NCBI GenBank assembly: GCA_031257945.1 | Contig: JAIRNU010000082.1 | Location: 1 to 7,760, forward strand | From: Holosporales bacterium | GTDB taxonomy: Bacteria; Pseudomonadota; Alphaproteobacteria; BNTO01 | DNA: 7,760 nt | Direction of reading: 5' to 3' | Part shown: piece after piece, positions 1-7,004 of the stretch | Layout: every line of letters starts with the position of its first letter | How positions within the stretch are numbered: the first letter of the stretch is position 1 | Made by a program: the position numbers and the translations under genes | The notes under the pieces: model-generated | The model's database searches: none | Seen by the model: only the letters and a program-made list of their open reading frames with translations | Told to the model about the DNA's origin: nothing

Positions 1-2
1 AT

Positions 3-22
3 AATGTATAATCAATGTATAA
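3..22. repeat. short direct repeat in upstream leader
   Basis: The 9-mer AATGTATAA occurs at 3-11 and again at 14-22, a period of 11 bases or about one helical turn. It lies about 170 bases upstream of the first gene in an AT-rich stretch, so it could be a same-face protein site or simply chance in AT-rich DNA. Nothing else in 1-161 is clear. TATAAC (145-150) and TACAAT (155-160) could serve as -10 elements for the downstream gene, but neither has a convincing -35 box at normal spacing. Confidence 0.3.
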
Positions 23-188
23 GCCTCAATTTATTACTTAACTTTTACTGGAGTACTTTGGAACAGCTAGCCCTTTTTGCCCATACTTTTTTTCTCATTT
101 GATATGAACCTGGACACCCAAGACACAATTGCTGTAATGTGTACTATAACGTGATACAATATTGAGTGTCTTTAAGAATGATGGCTGC

Positions 189-386
189 ATGGCGGTGAAA
201 AAATATTTTTGTTTGAAAGTAGTATGCTTGTGCGTACTTTCCTTTTTGATAGGTACCTCTACGATTTTTGCGACCCACCAGATAGCGTCCTACCTTTTAC
301 GCTGGGATGGTATTGTGGTCCCTCTGGATCAAAAAAGTGTGTGCCGCACATACAAGCGTTTAGGAAGGATGCTCCGCCAGATGTGA
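189..386 (+). other. out-of-frame Sec signal peptide reading frame (probable true N-terminus of the phosphoesterase)
   Basis: From ATG 189 this frame encodes a textbook Sec signal peptide: a basic start (MAVKKYF), a hydrophobic core (residues 11-22, VVCLCVLSFLIG) and a cleavable end TSTIFA with Ala28 at -1. A TTG at 162 would lengthen it by nine residues. The frame stops at 384-386 after residues with no recognisable domain, whereas the phosphoesterase continues in the frame one base back. Both frames are open from 189 to 383. A single missing base, or a -1 slip, would fuse this signal peptide to the enzyme; candidate places are the T5 run at 265-269 and the A6 run at 331-336. A fusion at the A6 run would give a protein of about 571 residues. 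The signal peptide is read directly from sequence; the fusion is inference. Confidence 0.6.
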
Positions 387-1903
387 CTAATTGGCTAAAC
401 GGTGGAGTTGCTAATGACGCTGTAAAAGCGTACATACTGAATTTTATTAGAAACGAAGCCCCGGTAATGGCCGATGTACGACGGATTGTTGACAACACAT
501 TGCCACCACTACCGCCTGGCTATGACATACTAGTGACGGCCCCTGATATACACGCGAATTGGGAAGCTTTCCCGAGACTTTTAGCGCTAGTGCGCCACCT
601 TAGGCGGCTATATCCAGGCCGACGAATTGTGTTCGTATTCCCTGGGGATTACACAGTGCATAATCCTTTTTGGCTCTATCCGTTATTTCAATTGCCCCTG
701 TTTTGTTTGTTCATTAAAGCATTAAGAGATGAGGGCGTGGAAGTCGTAATTTCTTCAGGGAATCATGAATTGCAGAACCCTATTGGCTTTGTCCTTTCTA
801 CAAAAGCCCTTATAAGAGACGGTGCGCACGTTATATCAAATCTTAGCCCATTTATTAAGCAAAACCTTACAGAGGATGATACCTGGGAAAATGTAGTAAA
901 TAACAGCCGTATTGTCTCAGTAGAAATGTTAGATCTAGGAATAACTGATGCAGCATGTAAGGCTGCGGCCCCTAATAATGACGTGCAGGAAATGTGTACA
1001 AGGCTTGGTCCGTTAGAACAATTTTGCATAATAGGGAATACTTTGTATTTTCCGCATATTTGTGCCAACGGAACATACTCTGGTGGTGGCTATTCAGATA
1101 TAGTGCCATTGATACTTCAGCGGGATTTTTGGGAATCGTTATCACCGTTATTCCCAAAAACCAAGGGGACAAGAGAGAGAGAATCGTGGGCACAATGGGC
1201 CACAGACCACGGGCAAGATCACCCAATGCTAGTAGAAACCGCTAATGCTTTGTGTGATGCAATAAGACAACTTTTTGAGCAGTATCCATTCGACCCCAAT
1301 AATCCAGATGATCCTGTTAATCTCATCATAATGTCACATGCGACACGTTTGCAGACAATAGACTTTCTCAACCCTTTGTTCGCACATTATGGTAAACAAA
1401 TTATGGAGGCCTTCGGTTGTCAGGAAAATTTTGCACGGACAAGGATACGTACTGCCGGGGGACACCACCACTACGTATTTGACCAAAGTACAGAAGGGGA
1501 GACAAAAGAGTTCCCTGATGATGGCCCATACATAGTTCCTATAGTGCTTGATCCTAATGATCATATGTGGCAAAAAGAGTGCAGATTTACTGCATCACAA
1601 ATGTTTACGCCAAATGCGCATGTTATTTTTGTTCCACAAGCAGTACGAGATCATGTACATGTCGGACTAATAGGTGATGACGTTCCACCTGCTGAAAATC
1701 CTCAGAATGCCCCACCACCGGCTAATCCGGTGTTGGGTGCGCTAGGCGGCGACGCTCCGCCTGCTGGAAATCCTCAGAATGCCCCACCACCTAGAGGTAA
1801 TACGGTGAGGAGAAATGTGTATTGCGCTGCAGCAGTTGTTGTTGGGGCCGTTTTGGGGTGGTACCTCTGGCGTCGCTATAGGGAAGCCAGTACTAACGGA
1901 TGA
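209..1903 (+). CDS. calcineurin-like / 5'-nucleotidase-like metallophosphoesterase with C-terminal membrane anchor
   Basis: The reading frame shows all five metal-binding motifs of the calcineurin-like phosphoesterase fold: D113-x-H115 (PDIHAN), G146-D147 (FPGDYT), GNHE at 184-187, H377 (MSHATR) and a GHxH-like GHHHY at 418-422. The order and the GNHELQ/ISNL context resemble the catalytic domain of periplasmic 5'-nucleotidases (UshA type), so hydrolysis of a phosphomonoester such as a nucleotide, using two metal ions, is likely; the substrate cannot be read. About 190 residues separate the GNHE and the next His. A strongly hydrophobic stretch follows motif II (152-171). Residues 490-530 are proline-rich with two tandem repeats. 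Residues 536-554 form a transmembrane helix followed by RRYR, giving a short basic tail. The start is uncertain: TTG 209 is the longest, ATG 224 has a weak GAAAG upstream, but a signal peptide in the other frame (ATG 189) suggests the real product is exported. Without it the protein would be tail-anchored. It stands alone and converges on mutS. Confidence 0.8.
   Translation: MFESSMLVRTFLFDRYLYDFCDPPDSVLPFTLGWYCGPSGSKKCVPHIQAFRKDAPPDVTNWLNGGVANDAVKAYILNFIRNEAPVMADVRRIVDNTLPPLPPGYDILVTAPDIHANWEAFPRLLALVRHLRRLYPGRRIVFVFPGDYTVHNPFWLYPLFQLPLFCLFIKALRDEGVEVVISSGNHELQNPIGFVLSTKALIRDGAHVISNLSPFIKQNLTEDDTWENVVNNSRIVSVEMLDLGITDAACKAAAPNNDVQEMCTRLGPLEQFCIIGNTLYFPHICANGTYSGGGYSDIVPLILQRDFWESLSPLFPKTKGTRERESWAQWATDHGQDHPMLVETANALCDAIRQLFEQYPFDPNNPDDPVNLIIMSHATRLQTIDFLNPLFAHYGKQIMEAFGCQENFARTRIRTAGGHHHYVFDQSTEGETKEFPDDGPYIVPIVLDPNDHMWQKECRFTASQMFTPNAHVIFVPQAVRDHVHVGLIGDDVPPAENPQNAPPPANPVLGALGGDAPPAGNPQNAPPPRGNTVRRNVYCAAAVVVGAVLGWYLWRRYREASTNG
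1679..1792 (+). repeat. in-frame tandem repeat encoding a proline-rich linker
   Basis: Two imperfect copies with a 72-base (24-codon) period start at 1679 and 1751. Each encodes D-(V/A)-PPA-x-NPQNAPPP, and the core ATCCTCAGAATGCCCCACCAC is nearly identical at DNA level. The segment joins the catalytic domain to the C-terminal transmembrane helix, so it probably acts as a flexible stalk. DNA-level identity suggests recent duplication and possible copy-number variation between strains. Confidence 0.85.
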
Positions 1904-1931
1904 TATGCTCAGCCATTACCGTACACTACCT

Positions 1932-1963
1932 CAACCACTGCTGGCTAAAGTCGGTAGTGGTTG
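1932..1963. terminator. hairpin between convergent phosphoesterase and mutS genes
   Basis: CAACCACTGCTGG (1932-1944) pairs with TCGGTAGTGGTTG (1951-1963) around the 6-base loop CTAAAG. The outer eight pairs are perfect Watson-Crick and the inner part includes G-T pairs. It sits in the 79-base gap between two converging genes, where a bidirectional terminator is expected. No T-run follows directly on either strand, so it is not a classical intrinsic terminator and may only block exonucleases. Confidence 0.5.
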
Positions 1964-1982
1964 CTGTGCATGAAGCCCCACA

Positions 1983-4484
1983 TTAAAACAAATTTTTTTG
2001 CTGCTCCGCCGCTTTTTCTATACACTTCGTCTTTTTCGCGCTGCTGAGCAACTCGCCATCTTCTTTTTCAAAAATATTAAGAAGCTCCGTGGCCCGCAGG
2101 ATGACCGCCCTTGGCAACCCAGCAAGCTGCGCGACGTGAATCCCGTAAGACCGCTTGGCCACGCCGTCGGTAATTTTGTGCAAAAAGACGATCTTGCCGT
2201 CCCACTCTTTTACTGCTGCCGTTACGGCGATCATTGCAGGGTTATTTTTCGTTAATTCCGTAATCTCGTGGTAATGTGTGGCAAATATTGTCCGGCAACA
2301 AACAGCATTATACAAATACTCGCTAACCGCCCAAGCAATCGCAAGGCCATCATACGTCGCCGTCCCGCGGCCAATTTCATCCAAAATTACAAATGATTTC
2401 CGCGTTGATTGGTGTAGGATCGCTGCAGTTTCAATCATCTCGACCATAAACGTCGACCTGCCAGAGGCAATATCATCAGAAGACCCAATCCGGCTAAAAA
2501 TACGGTCTACAATGCCGATTGTCGCCTTCTTGGCCGGGACGAAAAGCCCAGCTTGCGCCATGATTATTAAAAGCGCATTTTGGCGCAGGTACGTGCTTTT
2601 CCCGGCCATATTAGGCCCAGTAACAAGCAAAAACCTCCGGGCGTCCTCGCTCATTTGGCAATCATTAGCGACAAAATTTGCTTCCTGCTTGGCGGAAACT
2701 TGTTCGATTACAGGGTGGCGGCCATCCTTAATATCAATAATCCGCTCTGTGACTAGCTTCGGCCGTACATACGAATTCCTTTGCGCCCAAAACGCCATTG
2801 ATGTGTAGATGTCTACCTCCGCTATCGTTTGCGAGAGCTCGAGCAGGGCGTCCTTTGCCCCCAAAACCTCTTTGCATAAAAATGTAAAAAGTTCGAGTTC
2901 TCGGGAGATGGACGACTTCTCTGCGTCGTTGATATTCTTTTCCAGTTGTACAAGCTCTTGCGTCGTATACCGTATACAATTCGTCAGCGTTTGCCGGTGT
3001 ACAAAATTAAAAGGGATTTTCGAAACTTGGCCAGAACTTACTTCGATATAAAATCCCCAAATATTGTTCCGCTTTATTCGCAAATTATTAATCCCGGTTT
3101 GTTGGATATATTTGTCTTGCATGTTCTTTATTTCGTCGGATGCGTGATTGCGGAGGCGCCGGTATTCTTGCAGAGTCTCATCGAACGTATCGTTTATAAA
3201 ATTGCCGTCGTGGGCGGCGGTAGGCGCCTCCTCCATCATTGCTTTTTCTAGGAGTGATAGTAGGTTTGTATGCCCCTCCAATATGGCCTTCCACTGCTTA
3301 GATATTTCATCATCGTTAAAGATCTTTGCAACAAAATTCGACTTATTCAAAGCTATCTTTAAAAATAGTAAGTCTCTAGGGGACGCTCTCCCGAATGATA
3401 ACCTGGATATAATGCGCTCAATATCAGGGGTTTTGGCTAGGTTCTCCCTTATCTTATCCCTGAGGGTTTGCTTTTTGATAAAAAAATCGATGTAGTCCAA
3501 GCGCTGCTCTATTTTGGGAATATCAAGCAACGGGAAAGTAAGGTAGTTATGCAGTAAGCGCCGCCCTGCCGGGGTAACCGTATGATTAATTGTTGCGAAA
3601 AGGGACGTGCCTTTATCTGTTTGCGCAGCGTATATTTCTAGGTTCTTCCTAGTCGATGCATCAATCGTCATGAATTCACGGGAATGTACGATTTTAGGTG
3701 CACGAAAGGAGACATTCCGGTTGCATTGAGTCGTCTTGATGTAATCAATAAGGACGCCGGCGGCTTGAATCTCGGATGCTTGCATTTTCCCGAAAACATC
3801 AACTGTTTTCACATTGTATGTGCTCTCAAGCACGCTCTGAGCATTTGTTTCGTTAAAGCGGGGTTTCGGGAGCAATGTCAATTTCGTTTTAAAAGGTTCG
3901 AATACGGGCATAAAATTCGAAAAAACATCATCTGGAATGATAATTTCCGCCGGAGTCCACTTTTCCAAAAGATTATTGATCTCTGTCGTTGGGAACGATT
4001 CTACACAAAAAAATCCAGTAGAAATGTCGGCAATCGCCGCCGATAGTGTTGCCTTATGCACTAGCGAAATCGCCACTATATAATTATTTCCCGACGGAAG
4101 CAGCTCGTCCTCTGTAAGCGTTCCCATTGTGACAATCCGTACAACCTCGCGGCGTAGTGGGCCCTTCTCTCCGCGTTTTTTCGCTTCCTCCGGGGTTTCG
4201 ATTTGATCACAGATTGCGACTCTATAGCCTTTTTGTATCAATTTTGAAACGTATACGTCATACGAGTGTACGGGGACACCGCACATGGGGATATCCTGGT
4301 CAGCATGCTTTCCGCGCTTTGTGAGTGCTATATCTAATTCTTTTGCGGCGATAACGGCGTCTTCAAAAAATAATTCGAAAAAATCCCCCATTCTGTAGAA
4401 TAACAAGCAATCCTCATGCTTGCTTTTAACGTCTATGTATTGCTTTACAGACGGTGTAGCGGTTGTCTCGTGATCAGGCTGCAT
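1983..4484 (-). CDS. mutS: DNA mismatch repair protein MutS
   Basis: MutS binds base mismatches and small loops as a dimer and, with ATP, recruits MutL to start strand-specific repair. Residues below count from ATG 4484 (833 residues). The mismatch-recognition domain has the Phe-x-Glu motif as F35-F-E37 in RMGDFFELF. The C-terminal ABC ATPase carries Walker A GPNMAGKST (623-631), signature region SSDDIASGRSTFMVEM (about 668-683), Walker B ILDE (700-703) with the following GRGTAT, and the H-loop FATHYHE (734-740). The protein ends in QKNLF (829-833), matching the QxxLF consensus of sliding-clamp binding peptides, and lacks the longer C-terminal tetramerisation tail of E. coli MutS. A GTG at 4508 would add eight residues; the ATG was preferred because family proteins begin shortly before the TPxxxQY motif, but neither start has a good ribosome binding site. 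It is divergent from uvrB and appears intact. Confidence 0.97.
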   Translation of the reverse strand: MQPDHETTATPSVKQYIDVKSKHEDCLLFYRMGDFFELFFEDAVIAAKELDIALTKRGKHADQDIPMCGVPVHSYDVYVSKLIQKGYRVAICDQIETPEEAKKRGEKGPLRREVVRIVTMGTLTEDELLPSGNNYIVAISLVHKATLSAAIADISTGFFCVESFPTTEINNLLEKWTPAEIIIPDDVFSNFMPVFEPFKTKLTLLPKPRFNETNAQSVLESTYNVKTVDVFGKMQASEIQAAGVLIDYIKTTQCNRNVSFRAPKIVHSREFMTIDASTRKNLEIYAAQTDKGTSLFATINHTVTPAGRRLLHNYLTFPLLDIPKIEQRLDYIDFFIKKQTLRDKIRENLAKTPDIERIISRLSFGRASPRDLLFLKIALNKSNFVAKIFNDDEISKQWKAILEGHTNLLSLLEKAMMEEAPTAAHDGNFINDTFDETLQEYRRLRNHASDEIKNMQDKYIQQTGINNLRIKRNNIWGFYIEVSSGQVSKIPFNFVHRQTLTNCIRYTTQELVQLEKNINDAEKSSISRELELFTFLCKEVLGAKDALLELSQTIAEVDIYTSMAFWAQRNSYVRPKLVTERIIDIKDGRHPVIEQVSAKQEANFVANDCQMSEDARRFLLVTGPNMAGKSTYLRQNALLIIMAQAGLFVPAKKATIGIVDRIFSRIGSSDDIASGRSTFMVEMIETAAILHQSTRKSFVILDEIGRGTATYDGLAIAWAVSEYLYNAVCCRTIFATHYHEITELTKNNPAMIAVTAAVKEWDGKIVFLHKITDGVAKRSYGIHVAQLAGLPRAVILRATELLNIFEKEDGELLSSAKKTKCIEKAAEQQKNLF

Positions 4485-4584
4485 AGTACAAAAAATAACC
4501 GGACACACCGACGTTCCACATACTCGATCTACAGAGTGTTTAGCATAGTTCCGGTTAATCGAAAAAGAAAATTTTTATCGTGTT

Positions 4585-4605
4585 AGTTTGCGTATTACGC
4601 AGACT
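4585..4605. promoter_or_regulatory. 21-bp near-perfect palindrome, candidate operator
   Basis: The dyad is centred on T4595: AGTTTGCGTA on the left is matched by TACGCAGACT on the right, with 9 of 10 positions complementary (only T4588/G4602 fails). A one-base centre makes an RNA hairpin unfavourable, so a dimeric DNA-binding protein site is the more natural reading. It lies about 100 bases upstream of the mutS start and over 400 bases upstream of uvrB. The cognate regulator is unknown. Confidence 0.45.
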
Positions 4606-4645
4606 CTCCGAAGGAAAGGAATTACCATTTTTGGGGGGATCACGG

Positions 4646-4668
4646 TTTTGCAATATACCGTTGCAAAA
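4646..4668. repeat. 8-bp perfect inverted repeat
   Basis: TTTTGCAA (4646-4653) and TTGCAAAA (4661-4668) form a perfect inverted repeat with a 7-base spacer. The right half overlaps the left arm of the larger palindrome at 4657-4793, so the same bases could pair in two alternative ways. Confidence 0.5.
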
Positions 4669-4793
4669 GTGAGTAATTTCGAGGAATTTTTAGGAGCATA
4701 CGAAGCAGAACCGCAGCGTACTTAACGTACGTGAGGATTCGAGCATCGGAGCGACGCTAAAATTACCGAAAGAACGAAGATTTCGCAACGGGT
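4657..4793. repeat. large imperfect palindromic intergenic element
   Basis: The ends pair as CCGTTGC (4658-4664) with GCAACGG (4785-4791). An inner stem pairs TTTCG (4677-4681) with CGAAA (4767-4771), then AATTTT (4685-4690) with AAAATT (4759-4764) and AG (4692-4693) with CT (4757-4758). The apex contains GTACTTAACGTACGT with self-complementary GTAC and ACGTACGT blocks. Further out, GGGGA (4635-4639) could pair with TCCCC (4811-4815). The whole would fold into one long interrupted hairpin in either strand. It resembles the palindromic multicopy elements seen in Rickettsiales-type genomes, but copy number cannot be judged from one window and I cannot assign it to a named family. Confidence 0.6.
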
Positions 4794-4817
4794 CTAGTGA
4801 CACGGAAATTTCCCCTC

Positions 4818-4843
4818 TTGACGCGTCTACTACTTACTATAAT
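4818..4843 (+). promoter_or_regulatory. candidate promoter toward uvrB (distal)
   Basis: TTGACG (4818-4823, within CTTGAC as favoured in alphaproteobacteria) precedes a consensus TATAAT (4838-4843). The spacer is only 14 bases, shorter than the usual 16-18, so either the boxes are not used together or the promoter is weak. It would give a leader of about 170 bases before ATG 5022. Confidence 0.35.
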
Positions 4844-4884
4844 TACTATATACCACTCGTCTAGTAGTTAATCGGAACAGTTTC

Positions 4885-4912
4885 TTGAACCATTATACTG
4901 AAGTACTATGAA
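4885..4912 (+). promoter_or_regulatory. candidate promoter toward uvrB (proximal)
   Basis: TTGAAC (4885-4890) and TATGAA (4907-4912) are separated by 16 bases, acceptable spacing for a sigma-70 type promoter. The -35 box overlaps the second half of a GAAC-N8-GAAC repeat (4875-4890), so a repressor bound there would block polymerase. Confidence 0.35.
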
Positions 4913-5021
4913 TACCGCTAATCAAACGTCGTGATATGCCGGATAGCAGTATCAATTTAGGCGTAGCATTTCTTTGCGGTTTTTCTTACAATTTAGCTTT
5001 GCTACCACTATTACCAACAGT

Positions 5022-7004
5022 ATGTCTCTTTTCAAGCTCGTCTCGCAATTTCAACCAAGCGGCGACCAACCAGAAGCCATCGATTTCTTGATGAATAGCC
5101 TACTAAGCGGGAATAAGGACCAAGTCCTCCTCGGCGTAACCGGATCCGGGAAAACATTTACAATGGCCAATATAATCGAAAAGTTAGGTCGGACGACGCT
5201 TATTCTTAGCCCGAATAAAACCTTGGCATCGCAGTTGCACGCAGAGATGAAAGCCTTTTTCCCCGATAATGCCGTAGAGTTTTTCGTTTCGTATTACGAT
5301 TACTACAAGCCGGAAGCCTATGTCCCGCGCACGGATACATATATAGAAAAAGTAGCAAGTATAAATGATGAAATCGATAGGATGAGGCATGCGGCGACTC
5401 AAGCGTTATTTGAAAGAAGAGATGTTATTATTGTGGCCAGTGTTTCGTGTATTTACGGCCTAGGCTCCCCTGATTTCTACCAAAAGATGTCGCTGGCGGT
5501 GTCTGTGGGGGATAAGATGGAGATCCACCAATTACTAGTCCAACTAACTGCGCTGCAGTATCAACGGAATGATATTATCCTGCAGAGGGGGTGTTTTCGC
5601 TGTAAAGGTGATGTCGTCGAGATCTTTCCGTCGCAAAATGAGGATCGCTCCTGGCGCATTTATTTTTTAGGCGAGGAAATTGAGGAAATTTTCGAAATAG
5701 ACCCTCTAACGGGCGAAAAGATTGCCTTTTTGCACGAGGTTCACCTTTACCCAAATAGCCACCACGTTGTTCCGGCGCATACAATGCAACAGGCCCTGGT
5801 TAATATCAAAAAAGATCTAGCGCTTCGGCTGGAGGAGTTGCGGGGACTGGACAAAAATTTGGAGGCCCAACGGTTGGAACAGCGCGTTCGCTTTGACGTT
5901 GAAAGCCTCAGCTCGTGCGGGACTTGCTCTGGTATCGAAAATTATTCCCGCTATTTTAACGGCCGAAAGCCTGGGGAGCCGCCGCCCACCTTGTTTGAAT
6001 ACCTGCCTAAAGACTCCCTATTTATTATAGATGAATCGCACGTTGCTATTCCGCAACTTGGCGCTATGTATAACGGCGACCAGGCGCGCAAAACGACATT
6101 GGTAACCTTTGGGTTCCGCTTGCCGTCGTGCAAAGACAACCGCCCGCTCAAATTCGAAGAGTGGAACACTATGCGCCCACAAACGCTGTACGTATCCGCT
6201 ACGCCGGGCCCATGGGAACTAGCACAAACTAATGGAGTATATGCTGAACAGATTATCCGTCCGACGGGGTTGCTTGACCCGGAGTGTATTGTGAAGCCCT
6301 GTGAGCACCAGGTGGACGACCTTATGGGCGAATGCCTCAATACTATTGAGCGGGGGTGGCGCGTTTTAGTTACCGTTTTAACTAAAAAGACAGCGGAGCA
6401 ACTTTCCGAATATTTCGCGGAGGCTGGGATTAAAGCGAAATACCTGCATTCGGAGATTGAAACATTAGAGCGCATAGAGATTATTCGTGATTTTAGGGCG
6501 AAAGAGTTCGATGTTCTTATTGGGATAAATTTGTTGCGAGAAGGCCTCGACATCCCAGAATGCGCACTTGTTGCTATTTTGGACGCCGATAAGGAAGGGT
6601 TTTTGAGGTCTAAACGCTCTCTTATCCAAACTATTGGGCGCGCAGCAAGGAATGCTGAAGGCCGTGTTATTTTCTATGCTGATGTAATGACGGAATCCCT
6701 GCAAGCTGCGATACAAGAGACCAGTGCGCGGCGGGCCAAACAAGTAGCATACAACGAGCAGCACGGCATTATTCCGCAATCTATTAGCAAAGAGATTGGC
6801 CCAAAGAAACATGCTGACGCAGAGCAAACTGAAGAATATACGAACCTTTTAGCTGGGCTTACAAGTATTGACCAAGTTCAAAGAAAAATAGGGCAAATCG
6901 AAGCCGAAATGAAAAAAGAAGCCAAAAACCTTAATTTCGAAAGAGCTGCCAAACTTCGCGATGAAATAAAACAGCTGAAAAAAGTATTTATCGAAAGCGA
7001 TTAG
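5022..7004 (+). CDS. uvrB: excinuclease ABC subunit UvrB
   Basis: UvrB is the central damage-verifying helicase-like subunit of nucleotide excision repair; it receives lesions from UvrA and positions UvrC for incision. From ATG 5022 the protein has 660 residues, the usual family length, and begins FKLVSQFQPSGDQPEAI, matching the conserved UvrB N-terminus; the 16 residues added by TTG 4974 have no family match. Seen in order: Walker A GVTGSGKT (38-45), beta-hairpin YYDYYKPEAYVP (91-102), SCIYGLGSP, RGCFRCKGDVVEIFP, SGIENYSRYF, DESH box (337-340), SATPG, the second helicase domain with LLREGLDIPE and IGRAARN (538-544), and a C-terminal UVR domain (about 616-651, ending NFERAAKLRDEIKQL) that contacts UvrC. 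No motif is broken. No good Shine-Dalgarno precedes the ATG. It is divergent from mutS and convergent with the MarR gene 75 bases downstream. Confidence 0.98.
   Translation: MSLFKLVSQFQPSGDQPEAIDFLMNSLLSGNKDQVLLGVTGSGKTFTMANIIEKLGRTTLILSPNKTLASQLHAEMKAFFPDNAVEFFVSYYDYYKPEAYVPRTDTYIEKVASINDEIDRMRHAATQALFERRDVIIVASVSCIYGLGSPDFYQKMSLAVSVGDKMEIHQLLVQLTALQYQRNDIILQRGCFRCKGDVVEIFPSQNEDRSWRIYFLGEEIEEIFEIDPLTGEKIAFLHEVHLYPNSHHVVPAHTMQQALVNIKKDLALRLEELRGLDKNLEAQRLEQRVRFDVESLSSCGTCSGIENYSRYFNGRKPGEPPPTLFEYLPKDSLFIIDESHVAIPQLGAMYNGDQARKTTLVTFGFRLPSCKDNRPLKFEEWNTMRPQTLYVSATPGPWELAQTNGVYAEQIIRPTGLLDPECIVKPCEHQVDDLMGECLNTIERGWRVLVTVLTKKTAEQLSEYFAEAGIKAKYLHSEIETLERIEIIRDFRAKEFDVLIGINLLREGLDIPECALVAILDADKEGFLRSKRSLIQTIGRAARNAEGRVIFYADVMTESLQAAIQETSARRAKQVAYNEQHGIIPQSISKEIGPKKHADAEQTEEYTNLLAGLTSIDQVQRKIGQIEAEMKKEAKNLNFERAAKLRDEIKQLKKVFIESD

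Larger units (their letters stand above)
4485..5021. other. 537-base divergent mutS-uvrB intergenic region
   Basis: No supported gene lies here. Going from mutS to uvrB it holds a 21-bp near-perfect palindrome (4585-4605), an 8-bp inverted repeat (4646-4668) overlapping a large imperfect palindrome (4657-4793), two candidate promoters facing uvrB, and a GAAC direct repeat (4875-4890). The in-frame extension of uvrB to TTG 4974 is open but carries no UvrB homology. The region is long for adjacent repair genes and most of the structure sits in its central third. Confidence 0.7.

Noticed and set aside
264..278. Lipoprotein signal (lipobox) if the frame shift occurs at the T5 run
   Set aside because: The fused sequence would read TIFC, with Phe at -1 instead of Gly, Ala or Ser, so it is not a lipobox.
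2278..2808. 176-codon open frame on the plus strand inside mutS
   Set aside because: It is antisense to conserved MutS motifs, including the ATPase domain, and its translation shows no domain.
4485..4508. GTG start of mutS eight codons upstream
   Set aside because: Possible, but the ATG at 4484 fits the family length and neither has a better ribosome binding site.
4974..5021. Upstream extension of uvrB to a TTG start
   Set aside because: The added 16 residues have no counterpart in the UvrB family, whose N-terminus matches from ATG 5022.
4936..5091. 51-codon hydrophobic frame overlapping the uvrB start
   Set aside because: It is out of frame with uvrB and has no ribosome binding site; the overlapping part is UvrB coding sequence read in the wrong frame.
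5951..6553. 200-codon open frame on the minus strand inside uvrB
   Set aside because: It lies opposite the conserved UvrB helicase motifs and has no recognisable protein features.
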